Shown here piece by piece: positions 7,626 to 15,729 of a stretch of 64,000 nt of DNA. The notes under the pieces were generated by a model, which saw only the letters and a program-made list of their open reading frames with translations, had not been told where the DNA came from and made no database searches. The position numbers were made by a program, and so were the translations under genes. The stretch is from contig DILT01000013.1 in NCBI GenBank assembly GCA_002425185.1, positions 612,221 through 676,220 of the forward strand, given 5' to 3'. Numbering within the stretch: the first letter of the stretch is position 1; each line of letters starts with the position of its first letter. The DNA is from Flammeovirgaceae bacterium UBA5585 (lineage in GTDB: Bacteria; Bacteroidota; Bacteroidia; Cytophagales; Cyclobacteriaceae).

Positions 7626-8756
7626 ATGAATGCTGATCGTGTTGCGGATATCGCTGTTGTTGGTGCCGGTATAGCAGGCCTTGCACATGCCTATATGGCG
7701 CTGAAAAAAGGTTATCGTGTGGTGTTGTTTGAACGCGAGCAGTTTGCTGTTGGCGCTTCGGTGCGCAACTTTGGTTTGGTGTGGCCAATCGGCCAGGAGC
7801 CGGGCGTAGGCCTGGAACTGGCGCTTCGCTCGCGCGAACATTGGCTGGAAGTTTCAAAGGAGGCCGGTTTTTGGTTGAAGGCTAACGGATCGATGCATGT
7901 TGTCTATAATGATGATGAAGTTGCTGTGCTGCAAGAGTTTATGGAACTCTATAAAGACGCAGCATTTCAATGCACACTGCTTAATCCGAAACAGGTGGTG
8001 GAGAAATCACCTGTAGTTAAGACCGAAAATTTAAAGGCCGGACTTTGGAGTGCAACCGAAGGCACGGTTTATTCCCGTGAAGCTATCCGAAGGATTCCTG
8101 AGTGGTTGGTTGAAAAATATGGACTTATTGTTAAGTATGGGCATGCCGTTGTTGAAGTGTCGCTACCACATATACTAACAGCACGCGAAACCTGGCAGGT
8201 TGATAAGGTATTTATTTGCAGCGGTGCCGATTTCGAAACCTTGTATCCGGAAGTTTATGATCAGCAGCCCATTTCCAAGTGCAAGCTTCAAATGATGAAG
8301 GCAGTGCCGGACCGACCAGTGCAAATCGGGCCCAGTTTATGTGCCGGCCTTACGTTACGGCACTACAGTGCGTTTGCAAAATGTAAATCATTGAAACAGG
8401 TTGACCTTCGCTATGATACGGAAAGCATGGCCTACAAGCAGCACGGCATACATGTGCTATTGGCACAAAATCATGCAGGCGAATTGATTATTGGCGACTC
8501 ACATCACTACAGCCGAACGGTTGAACCTTTCGACCGCGAAGATGTAAATGAAATTATACTGGACTACTTAAACTCGTTTGCGAATCTCGGTAACCTTACC
8601 ATAACCGAGCGTTGGCACGGAGTTTATCCGAAATTGCAGGGCAATATTAGTTTGGTGCTTGAGCCTGAGCCTGGCGTAACCATTATTAATGGACTTGGCG
8701 GTGCCGGCATGACCTTAAGTTTTGGTTTGGCCGAACGGGTAATTAGTTCGCTTTAA
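7626..8756 (+). CDS. TIGR03364-type FAD-dependent oxidoreductase (aminophosphonate oxidase candidate)
   Basis: 376 residues of the DAO family. The dinucleotide-binding motif is VVGAGIAGLAHA with G13, G15 and G18; an acidic residue ends the second strand (LFERE). The C-terminal FAD contact is NGLGGAGMTLSFGLAE. The sequence after the first Rossmann unit (ASVRNFGLVWPIGQEPG) fits TIGR03364, a clade tied by gene neighbourhood to TIGR03351 phosphonatase-like hydrolases. Such enzymes have been proposed, and for some relatives reported, to oxidise aminoethylphosphonate or its N-methyl or hydroxy derivatives to the aldehyde that the phosphonatase then cleaves. No signal peptide, so cytoplasmic. It is convergent with the XRE-cupin regulator, three bases separating their stops. 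Confidence 0.82.
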   Translation: MNADRVADIAVVGAGIAGLAHAYMALKKGYRVVLFEREQFAVGASVRNFGLVWPIGQEPGVGLELALRSREHWLEVSKEAGFWLKANGSMHVVYNDDEVAVLQEFMELYKDAAFQCTLLNPKQVVEKSPVVKTENLKAGLWSATEGTVYSREAIRRIPEWLVEKYGLIVKYGHAVVEVSLPHILTARETWQVDKVFICSGADFETLYPEVYDQQPISKCKLQMMKAVPDRPVQIGPSLCAGLTLRHYSAFAKCKSLKQVDLRYDTESMAYKQHGIHVLLAQNHAGELIIGDSHHYSRTVEPFDREDVNEIILDYLNSFANLGNLTITERWHGVYPKLQGNISLVLEPEPGVTIINGLGGAGMTLSFGLAERVISSL

Positions 8757-8759
8757 AAT

Positions 8760-9335
8760 TTATTTGGGCACAAGAAAATACACCACAAGCATAACGGCTA
8801 CCTGTTTTGAGTTGTTTACCGGCAGGTGGGGAACAGAGGCATCAAAATACAGGGAGTCACCTTCTTCCATAATTACCCGTTCATCGTTGATCTGGTATTC
8901 ACAAGTTCCCGAAACAAGGTATTTAAACTCGTAGCCATCGGAGGTGGTAGGTCTGCCTTTTGCCCCTGGTTTTACGGTAAGCAGCACTGCCTCCATGGTA
9001 CAGGTAGAAATGTTCTGGGAAAGTATATGTTGATAGTCAAAGCCATCGCGCCCCTCTCGCTTAACCGGCTTGTATTGATCTTTTTTAACAAGCAGGAAAT
9101 CTTTGCCATTGAGCAGTACCATTTCGCTGAAAAATTCTTTCAGTGAAATATCCAGCGATTGGATTAAGGTAATGAATACGGGTAGCGAGGGGAGCGTTCG
9201 GGAGTTTTCAATTTTGGAGAGCAACCCCTTACTAACTTTAGTCCGGTTGGCCAGTTGCTGAATGGTCAGGTTTTTTTCAAGTCGCGTTGCCCGTATTTTC
9301 TGTGCAATGCGCGATACCACTTCATTGTCGATCAT
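8760..9335 (-). CDS. XRE-family transcriptional regulator with C-terminal cupin domain
   Basis: 191 residues. An N-terminal helix-turn-helix (about 9-62, with IQQLANRTKVSKGLLSKIEN as the recognition part) is followed by a cupin barrel (about 110-185, with GYEFKYLVSGTCEY and MEEGDSLYFDASVPH). Proteins of this architecture bind a small molecule in the cupin and control nearby catabolic genes. The position between the FAD oxidase and the susC promoter, plus two related inverted repeats before its own gene and before susC, suggest that it is the local regulator of the phosphonate locus and controls itself. The ligand is unknown; an aminophosphonate would fit the context. Confidence 0.85.
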   Translation of the reverse strand: MIDNEVVSRIAQKIRATRLEKNLTIQQLANRTKVSKGLLSKIENSRTLPSLPVFITLIQSLDISLKEFFSEMVLLNGKDFLLVKKDQYKPVKREGRDGFDYQHILSQNISTCTMEAVLLTVKPGAKGRPTTSDGYEFKYLVSGTCEYQINDERVIMEEGDSLYFDASVPHLPVNNSKQVAVMLVVYFLVPK

Positions 9336-9345
9336 GAAAGAAATC

Positions 9346-9362
9346 GTTTACTCCTTGTAAAC
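9346..9362. promoter_or_regulatory. Candidate operator 1, before the XRE-cupin gene
   Basis: GTTTACTCCTTGTAAAC: perfect 6-bp arms with a 5-base spacer, 11 bases upstream of the regulator start. On the minus strand it overlaps a TATGTTTA element resembling a -7 box and includes AAGGAG, which could act in ribosome binding. Such a position would suit autorepression. The arms match the site at 9466. Confidence 0.5.
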
Positions 9363-9465
9363 ATAGTAAAACCATGCATGCATACACAGACTATCAAAAA
9401 TGTGGATGTTCTGTGTTAAAACAAGGTTAAGCCCATTTCATTCTTGGTGCTTGACAATCAGCAGG

Positions 9466-9482
9466 GTTTCCTGGAAGTAAAC
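9466..9482. promoter_or_regulatory. Candidate operator 2, before susC
   Basis: GTTTCCTGGAAGTAAAC: same layout as the repeat at 9346 (GTTTnC-N5-GTAAAC) with one arm mismatch, and both sites are followed by ATA. The centres lie 120 bases apart. It is 163 bases before the susC start and just upstream of a possible -7 box at 9503. Confidence 0.45.
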
Positions 9483-9645
9483 ATAATTCATTAACTGATT
9501 TTTCATTTTGTGCCACAAAGATTAATGCAGTGGTAACTGCGCACTAAACTCCACGTCAAGTCCTTTGCCAACCTTTGAAGCATGGATTATATGAAGGACT
9601 TATGCTTTTATCCAATCCGCAATCACACTAAACCCAAAAAACATT

Positions 9646-12600
9646 ATGAAAAAAAATTTACTAAGGAACAGGAATTCTTTAGCTAATCACGTACTACAGA
9701 AATTACTGCTGGTACCCGTATTACTGCTACTTGCTGCTTCGGCTATGGCGCAGAACGTTGTTTCCGGTCGGGTTACCTCCAGTGAAGATGGATCAGGCAT
9801 GCCCGGGGTTAACATTTTGGTGAAAGGTAGTTCGCAAGGAACCATTACCGATGTTAATGGAGAATTTGCATTAACCATTCCATCGCCTTCATCAACCCTG
9901 GTATTTTCATTTGTTGGATTTATATCCCAGGAAGTAAATGTTGACGGAAGAGCCAATATTAACGTTGTGTTAGCTACCGATGCACGCCAGCTTTCCGAAG
10001 TTGTAATTACGGCCCTCGGTGTAGAAAAAGACAAAAAGGCTATCGGCTATGCCTTGCAATCTGTTTCGGGCGAAAGCCTTACCACCGCGCGTGAAACCAA
10101 CCTGGTAAATCAGTTGGCTGGAAAAATTGCCGGTGTTACGGTTGTAGGTAGCGCTTCCGGGGTTGGCGGTTCAGCGCGTGTAACCATTCGCGGTGAGCGC
10201 TCGGTTGATCTAAATAAGAATCAACCTTTATATGTGATTGATGGCGTTCCCATTAGCAACAGTATTACCGGGGCTTCCGGAAGAAACAACCTGGAAGTTG
10301 ATTTTGGTAATGGAGCCAGTTTCATCAACCCTGATGATGTGGAGACCCTCACCGTGTTAAAGGGTGGTGCTGCTACTGCCCTGTATGGATCGCGTGCAGC
10401 TAACGGTGTGATTGTGATCACGACAAAATCCGGTAAAGGAAGCAAGGGAATTGGTGTGGAGATTAACTCCAATACGACCTTTGAAAGTGTATTGCGCTTA
10501 CCCGAATATCAAAATGTATACGGACAGGGAAATGGTAATGGAGGAGATTTTGCGTTTGTTAACGGAGCTGGTGGGGGATTGACCGATGGTACCGATGAAA
10601 GTTGGGGTCCAGCCTTTACCGGTCAACTGTATCCGCAGTTCAACTCTCCGCGTACGTTGAGTGGTCAACCGATTCCTTTCCGCGGTGGTGACTTAAATGC
10701 TCCTGCCGGAAGTGTGATTACACCAACACCCTGGTTGAACGATAAGGATGGAGTAAAGAATTTCTTTCAAACCGGCCGCACCATAACCAACAATGTAGCC
10801 CTGGTAGGGAGCAACAAGAACGGAGATTTCCGCTTGTCATATACAGGGCTGGATCAAACCGGAACTGTGCCAAACACGGATTTGCGCAGAAACACTGTTT
10901 CCTTTGGTGGAGGATATAACTTAACCGATAAGTTTTCAGCCCGTGCTTTTGTAAGTTATATCAAGAGTGAAAGCGATAACCGTCCTTCCATTAGTTACGG
11001 TACAGAAAATATCATGTATTTGTTTAACTGCTGGTTGCCACGTTCGGTAAGCATGGAAGACTTAAAGAACTATTGGATGCCCGGCCTGGAAGGTCGCAGA
11101 CAGTTTGGATGGAATTACAATTACCACGACAACCCGTTCTTTACGGTTTATGAAAATACCAACGGTCAGTATTACGATCGCATTGTAGGTAATGTATCGC
11201 TCAAGTATGACTTCACGTCATGGCTAAGCCTGCAATTACGTTCGGCTACCGATTACTCCAGCGAGCGCAGGCAATACAGAAGAGCATTCAGCACACAGCG
11301 TTTTCCGTTTGGACAGTACCGTGAGGCGAAGATTGTTACAGAAGAACGCAATTCTGATTTTCTGTTAACCTTCAATAAGGAAATTGTTCAATCGTTATTC
11401 ACACTAACGGCATCCGTTGGCGGAAACCAGTTACGTCAAAAATCCGAGTTCCTGGAAGTTAATGCTCCGCAACTAAATCTTCCCGGCATTTACAACCTCA
11501 CAAACTTCCGCGCCCCTTTGCAAACTGCACAAACGGATGTAACCAAACGCATAAACAGCTTGTATGCAACGGCTCAATTAGGATATAAGAATATTTTGTT
11601 CCTTGATTTAACTGCCCGTAATGACTGGTCGAGCGCGCTTACGTTGCCCCAGGCCATTAAGGATGCCGGTATAGGCACAGAAGATAACGCTTACTTTTAT
11701 TCATCAGCTGCTTTAAGTGCGGTGCTTTCGGATATGATTGAACTTCCGCAGGTAATTTCTTTTGCCAAGCTTCGCACCAGTGTTGCACAAGTAGGTAATG
11801 ATACGGATGCCTTTACATTTACTCAATCATTTAATCCCAGCGATCCTTTTGGTAACAGTCAGGTGTATGGCGAAACCGACCGCCTGGCCAACTTCAGCCT
11901 AAAGCCCGAAATCAGCACAGCTTACGAAGCCGGTATCGACCTGATGTTTTTTAACAGGCGCATAGGTTTGGATTTAACCTATTATCAATCGCTTACCCGT
12001 AACCAGATATTGAATATTCCATTATCCGTTACCTCGGGTTACAACAGCCGCTCCATCAATGCCGGTGAAATTAAAAACTACGGTGTTGAAGTGATGCTGA
12101 ATACAGTTCCGGTAAAACTGAATAATGGGTTACAGTGGAACCTTGATATAAACTGGTCAGCCAACCGGAGCAAAGTTGTTTCACTCTCTGATGGGCTCGA
12201 CAACTTTGTTATGGCTAATCGTAGGGTAACGATAGAAGCTCGTGTTGGAGAACGCATGGGCGATATGTATGGTATTGGCTTTGCACGCGTGCAAAGTTCT
12301 GACCCCACCAAACCATACTACGATGCTACCGGACAGTTTACCGGTCAAATGGTGTTCAATAGCCAAGGCAGGCCCATCGCAACAACCGATCGGATAAAAC
12401 TCGGCAACTACAACCCCGATTGGTTGGCAGGTATAAGCAATACCTTCACATACAAGAACGTCCGTTTAAGTTTCTTGTTTGATGTTCGTCAGGGTGGAAC
12501 CGTGTACTCCGAAACACAAACGGTTGGCCGTGAAGGAGGTATTATTATAGAGACACTGCAGGGAAGGGAGAATGGCTATTACCCTCAGGCTTCTGTTCAG

Positions 12601-13014
12601 GCTGATCCACAATTGTTAAATGCTCCGGTAGGCACGTATGTTATTGGTGAAGGTGTAATTCAAAATGCTGACGGTACGTTCCGTGTTAATGATATTCGGG
12701 TGTTACCCCGTCAGTGGCATACAGCCTGGACCCAAGGTCGCAGAATTGCTGAAGGCGTGGTGTATGATGCTTCTTTCGTGAAACTGCGTGAAGTACAAAT
12801 CGGGTACACCATACCGGATAAAGTGTTTGGAAAACTTCCTTTCAGAAGTGTATCCATTGCTTTGGTGGGAAGAAACCTTGCCCTGTGGACAAAAGTACCA
12901 CACATTGATCCTGAAGTGATGTCGTACACCGGTGGCACTGCCTTACCGGGTATCGAATACATGTCCATTCCGTCTTCACGCAGCTATGGATTTAACCTTG
13001 GTTTAAAATTCTAA
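9646..13014 (+). CDS. SusC/RagA family TonB-linked outer membrane protein
   Basis: 1122 residues, full length for the family. A signal peptide (about 1-36, ending AMAQ) is followed by a carboxypeptidase-regulatory-like domain (about 37-120), a SusC-type plug (LSEVVITALG and then PLYVIDGVPIS, about 115-260) and a long TonB-dependent beta-barrel ending in an aromatic strand (GFNLGLKF). SusC proteins form the energised channel of an outer-membrane importer with a SusD lipoprotein lid. The paired SusD gene starts 27 bases downstream. No glycoside hydrolase lies nearby; the neighbours are phosphatases and C-P cleaving enzymes. A phosphorylated or phosphonate-containing substrate is therefore more likely than a plain polysaccharide, which is inference. 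Confidence 0.93.
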   Translation: MKKNLLRNRNSLANHVLQKLLLVPVLLLLAASAMAQNVVSGRVTSSEDGSGMPGVNILVKGSSQGTITDVNGEFALTIPSPSSTLVFSFVGFISQEVNVDGRANINVVLATDARQLSEVVITALGVEKDKKAIGYALQSVSGESLTTARETNLVNQLAGKIAGVTVVGSASGVGGSARVTIRGERSVDLNKNQPLYVIDGVPISNSITGASGRNNLEVDFGNGASFINPDDVETLTVLKGGAATALYGSRAANGVIVITTKSGKGSKGIGVEINSNTTFESVLRLPEYQNVYGQGNGNGGDFAFVNGAGGGLTDGTDESWGPAFTGQLYPQFNSPRTLSGQPIPFRGGDLNAPAGSVITPTPWLNDKDGVKNFFQTGRTITNNVALVGSNKNGDFRLSYTGLDQTGTVPNTDLRRNTVSFGGGYNLTDKFSARAFVSYIKSESDNRPSISYGTENIMYLFNCWLPRSVSMEDLKNYWMPGLEGRRQFGWNYNYHDNPFFTVYENTNGQYYDRIVGNVSLKYDFTSWLSLQLRSATDYSSERRQYRRAFSTQRFPFGQYREAKIVTEERNSDFLLTFNKEIVQSLFTLTASVGGNQLRQKSEFLEVNAPQLNLPGIYNLTNFRAPLQTAQTDVTKRINSLYATAQLGYKNILFLDLTARNDWSSALTLPQAIKDAGIGTEDNAYFYSSAALSAVLSDMIELPQVISFAKLRTSVAQVGNDTDAFTFTQSFNPSDPFGNSQVYGETDRLANFSLKPEISTAYEAGIDLMFFNRRIGLDLTYYQSLTRNQILNIPLSVTSGYNSRSINAGEIKNYGVEVMLNTVPVKLNNGLQWNLDINWSANRSKVVSLSDGLDNFVMANRRVTIEARVGERMGDMYGIGFARVQSSDPTKPYYDATGQFTGQMVFNSQGRPIATTDRIKLGNYNPDWLAGISNTFTYKNVRLSFLFDVRQGGTVYSETQTVGREGGIIIETLQGRENGYYPQASVQADPQLLNAPVGTYVIGEGVIQNADGTFRVNDIRVLPRQWHTAWTQGRRIAEGVVYDASFVKLREVQIGYTIPDKVFGKLPFRSVSIALVGRNLALWTKVPHIDPEVMSYTGGTALPGIEYMSIPSSRSYGFNLGLKF

Positions 13015-13040
13015 TCCTCAATACATATTCGATCAACACT

Positions 13041-14570
13041 ATGAAAACACTTAGAAATTTCACCTTGATCTTCGCCTTCTTGTTTGTAGCAACAAGCTGC
13101 GATAAGGATTTTGAGGACATCAACACGAACCCTAACGTTCCCACTTCCGTTACTCCTGATCTTTTACTATCGGGAGTTATTCGTAACGTTCTGAATAACC
13201 AGGTGGGCGAAGCATGGGGTATTGGAAATATAGTTGTACAACACACCGCCAAAATTCAATTTGTGAATGAAGACCGGTATTTATGGAATGAACAAAATGG
13301 TTTATGGAATACGGTGTATGGCAACATGCGTAATCTTCAGGCTGTGATTGATTTCGCGGAGCGCGCTGAACCAGTTCAAAATAATTACCTGGGTGTGGCC
13401 CTGATTTTGAAGTCGTGGATGTTTTCACTCGCCACCGATGCGTATGGCGATGTGCCTTATTCCGAAGCCACCAAGGCTAAACAAGGAATTTACCAGCCTA
13501 AATACGACACGCAAGAGTTCATATATGATGGCATACTCGCTGACCTGAAGCGCGCCAACGAAATTTTAGGCACAAGTCCTGAAGCCTTAGCAGGCGATCT
13601 GTTGTACGGTGGCGGTGCTGCTTCTGTAATGAAGTGGCGTAAGCTGGCTAACTCGTTACGCTTGCGTTACCTCATGCGCATCTCAGACCGTAAAAATGTG
13701 AATGCTGAGATGCAGGCAATTATCAGTGATCCTGCAGGCAACCCGATTTTTGAAAACAATGCAGATAATGCTTCACTTAAATACCTGGCTTCTGCTCCCA
13801 ATCAATGGCCGCTGTACACTACGCGTGTTGGTTCGTTTGATGAATTCCGCCTGAGCAAAACACTTGGTGATTATTTAACCTCCATCCAGGATCCTCGTCT
13901 GAAAGTATTTGCCAGGCCAACCGAAAAATCGGTTGCGGATGGGACTCCGATAATAGCGGGCATCCCCAATGGATTGGAAGATACTGAAGCCCTGAGCTAC
14001 AACGGAGGCCCGCAAAACGTATCGCGTGTGGGTTTAACTTTTGCGTGTTTGGTGTGTAACGACAACGGCCCGGCACCTGCCCCCGATGCAGCACGCAGCA
14101 CCATTATGAGTTATGCTGAACTTCAGTTTATTCTGGCAGAAGCACGCGAAAAAAATCTGATTACAACCGGAAATGCTGAAACCTATTATCTGAATGGTAT
14201 CAATGCCAACTTCGATTTCTATGAGAGTATTGTACCGGTATCTTACAATATCGACTTAAACTTACCGGCAAATTATTTTACACAGCCTGAAGTGGCGTAC
14301 ACGGGTGCTTCTGCGGATAAGCTCAGAAAAATCGGCACACAAAAATGGATTGCGTTATTCTTCAATGGGCTTGAAGCCTGGTTTGATTGGAGGCGTACAA
14401 ACATTCCAGCCCTTGTGCCCGGACAGGATAATTTAAATGACGATAAAATTCCGGTGCGCTATATCTATCCCACGATTGAGCAATCGTTAAATGGAACCAA
14501 TAGAAACGAGGCTGTTGGTCGCCAGGGCGCTGATGACCTGAATACCCGTGTTTGGTGGGATGTTAATTAA
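13041..14570 (+). CDS. SusD/RagB family nutrient-binding outer membrane lipoprotein
   Basis: 509 residues. A lipoprotein signal peptide ends at TSC with the modified cysteine at residue 20; CDKDFED after it is acidic, as in Bacteroidota surface-export signals. The following DINTNPNVPTSVTPDLLL stretch is characteristic of the SusD-like type 2 family. Tetratricopeptide-like helices would occupy most of the protein. It acts as the surface lid that captures the ligand over the SusC barrel. It is co-transcribed with susC (27-base gap) and followed by a strong hairpin at 14589. Confidence 0.92.
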   Translation: MKTLRNFTLIFAFLFVATSCDKDFEDINTNPNVPTSVTPDLLLSGVIRNVLNNQVGEAWGIGNIVVQHTAKIQFVNEDRYLWNEQNGLWNTVYGNMRNLQAVIDFAERAEPVQNNYLGVALILKSWMFSLATDAYGDVPYSEATKAKQGIYQPKYDTQEFIYDGILADLKRANEILGTSPEALAGDLLYGGGAASVMKWRKLANSLRLRYLMRISDRKNVNAEMQAIISDPAGNPIFENNADNASLKYLASAPNQWPLYTTRVGSFDEFRLSKTLGDYLTSIQDPRLKVFARPTEKSVADGTPIIAGIPNGLEDTEALSYNGGPQNVSRVGLTFACLVCNDNGPAPAPDAARSTIMSYAELQFILAEAREKNLITTGNAETYYLNGINANFDFYESIVPVSYNIDLNLPANYFTQPEVAYTGASADKLRKIGTQKWIALFFNGLEAWFDWRRTNIPALVPGQDNLNDDKIPVRYIYPTIEQSLNGTNRNEAVGRQGADDLNTRVWWDVN

Positions 14571-14588
14571 TTTGCCGTAGCTAACTTT

Positions 14589-14614
14589 ACAAAGGGCGCA
14601 ACTGCGCCCTTTGT
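14589..14614 (+). terminator. Hairpin terminator after susD
   Basis: Perfect 12-bp arms (ACAAAGGGCGCA and its complement) around AC, followed by ATTTATT. It separates susCD from the phosphatase operon. The weak T-tract suggests partial read-through is possible. Confidence 0.75.
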
Positions 14615-14634
14615 ATTTATTCATCTAATGAACT

Positions 14635-15729
14635 ATGAAAAAAATCTATACGCTTATTCTTTTATTGATAGTTGCGCAGCTTGTGGCTGCACAAGAATTA
14701 AAAACTGAAAACATTTTTATCATCACGCTGGATGGTTTTCGTTGGCAGGAACTATTTACCGGAGCAGATTCCCTGCTGATCACGAACAAGCAATACGTAA
14801 GCGATCCGCTTGATTTAAAACGAAGGTTTTGGGAAGAAACAGCCGAAGCACGAAGAAAAACATTAATGCCATTTTTCTGGCGCGAAATTGCCGGCAGCGG
14901 GCAGCTTTATGGCAATCGCTACCGGAACAATAAAGTAGACTGCTCCAACTACATGTGGTTTTCGTACCCGGGTTACAGTGAAATACTGTGCGGCTTTGCC
15001 GATGATGATCGGATTAACAGTAACAATAAGTTCGACAATCCCAATGTAACCCTGCTGGAATACCTTAACCGTATGCCTGCGTATAAAGGCAAAGTGGCTG
15101 CATTCTGTTCCTGGGATGTTTTCCCATACATCATTAACCGCCAGCGTAGTGGTATTCCGGTAAATGCTGGTTTCGAAATTGCCCCAGGCACATCATTAAC
15201 CGATCGTGAGAAATTTTTGAATGAACTTCAGCCCCAAATACCGAGTCCATGGGGAGGGGTGCGACTGGATGGCTTTACCCACCATTATGCCATGGAGTAC
15301 ATTAAAAAGAATAAGCCTAAGGTGCTTTATATCTCCTATGGTGAAACTGATGATTTTGCGCACGATGGAAAGTATGATGCGTATTTAAAATCAGCACATC
15401 AAACCGATAAGTTTATAGAAAACTTGTGGACGTATGTGCAGGCAACACCCCAATACAAAGACAAAACAACGCTTATCATCACCACCGATCACGGAAGGGG
15501 AACAGAGCCACTGGATACCTGGCGAAGCCACGGCACCAAAGTTGATGGCGCAGGACAAATCTGGTTTGCTGTTATCGGCCCCGACACACCAGCCCTAGGG
15601 GAAGTGAAAGAAGACAATCAATATTACCAGAACCAGGTGGCGAAAACAGCAGCCGCTTTTTTAGGCATTGCATACACCAACGAAAAACCTGTAGGCGAAG
15701 TTGTAAAATCCATGATCAGGACGAAATGA
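14635..15729 (+). CDS. Exported alkaline phosphatase superfamily protein
   Basis: 364 residues with a signal peptide (about 1-19, ending VAAQ). Alkaline phosphatase superfamily features are present: an N-terminal metal aspartate (ITLDGFRW, D33), a possible nucleophile region in SYPGYSEILCG, a metal site in YGETDDFAHDG, and TTDHGRG plus a later RSHGT. The superfamily covers phosphomonoesterases, type I phosphodiesterases, phosphonate monoester hydrolases and phosphonoacetate hydrolase, so the bond cleaved cannot be read directly. Export and the following two phosphoesterase genes suggest that it trims phosphate or phosphonate groups from extracellular or periplasmic substrate. Its last four bases overlap the next start (ATGA). 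Confidence 0.82.
   Translation: MKKIYTLILLLIVAQLVAAQELKTENIFIITLDGFRWQELFTGADSLLITNKQYVSDPLDLKRRFWEETAEARRKTLMPFFWREIAGSGQLYGNRYRNNKVDCSNYMWFSYPGYSEILCGFADDDRINSNNKFDNPNVTLLEYLNRMPAYKGKVAAFCSWDVFPYIINRQRSGIPVNAGFEIAPGTSLTDREKFLNELQPQIPSPWGGVRLDGFTHHYAMEYIKKNKPKVLYISYGETDDFAHDGKYDAYLKSAHQTDKFIENLWTYVQATPQYKDKTTLIITTDHGRGTEPLDTWRSHGTKVDGAGQIWFAVIGPDTPALGEVKEDNQYYQNQVAKTAAAFLGIAYTNEKPVGEVVKSMIRTK

Larger units (their letters stand above)
9336..9645. promoter_or_regulatory. 310-base divergent regulatory region between the XRE-cupin gene and susC
   Basis: The longest gene-free stretch in the window. It holds two similar 17-bp inverted repeats (listed separately), a GCAGT-GGTA-ACTGC repeat at 9527-9540, and an ATGCATGCAT palindrome near 9374. 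TCATTTTG at 9503-9510 is one base off the Bacteroidota TAnnTTTG -7 box and lies about 20 bases after the second repeat. No small ORF with coding character was seen. Confidence 0.5.
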
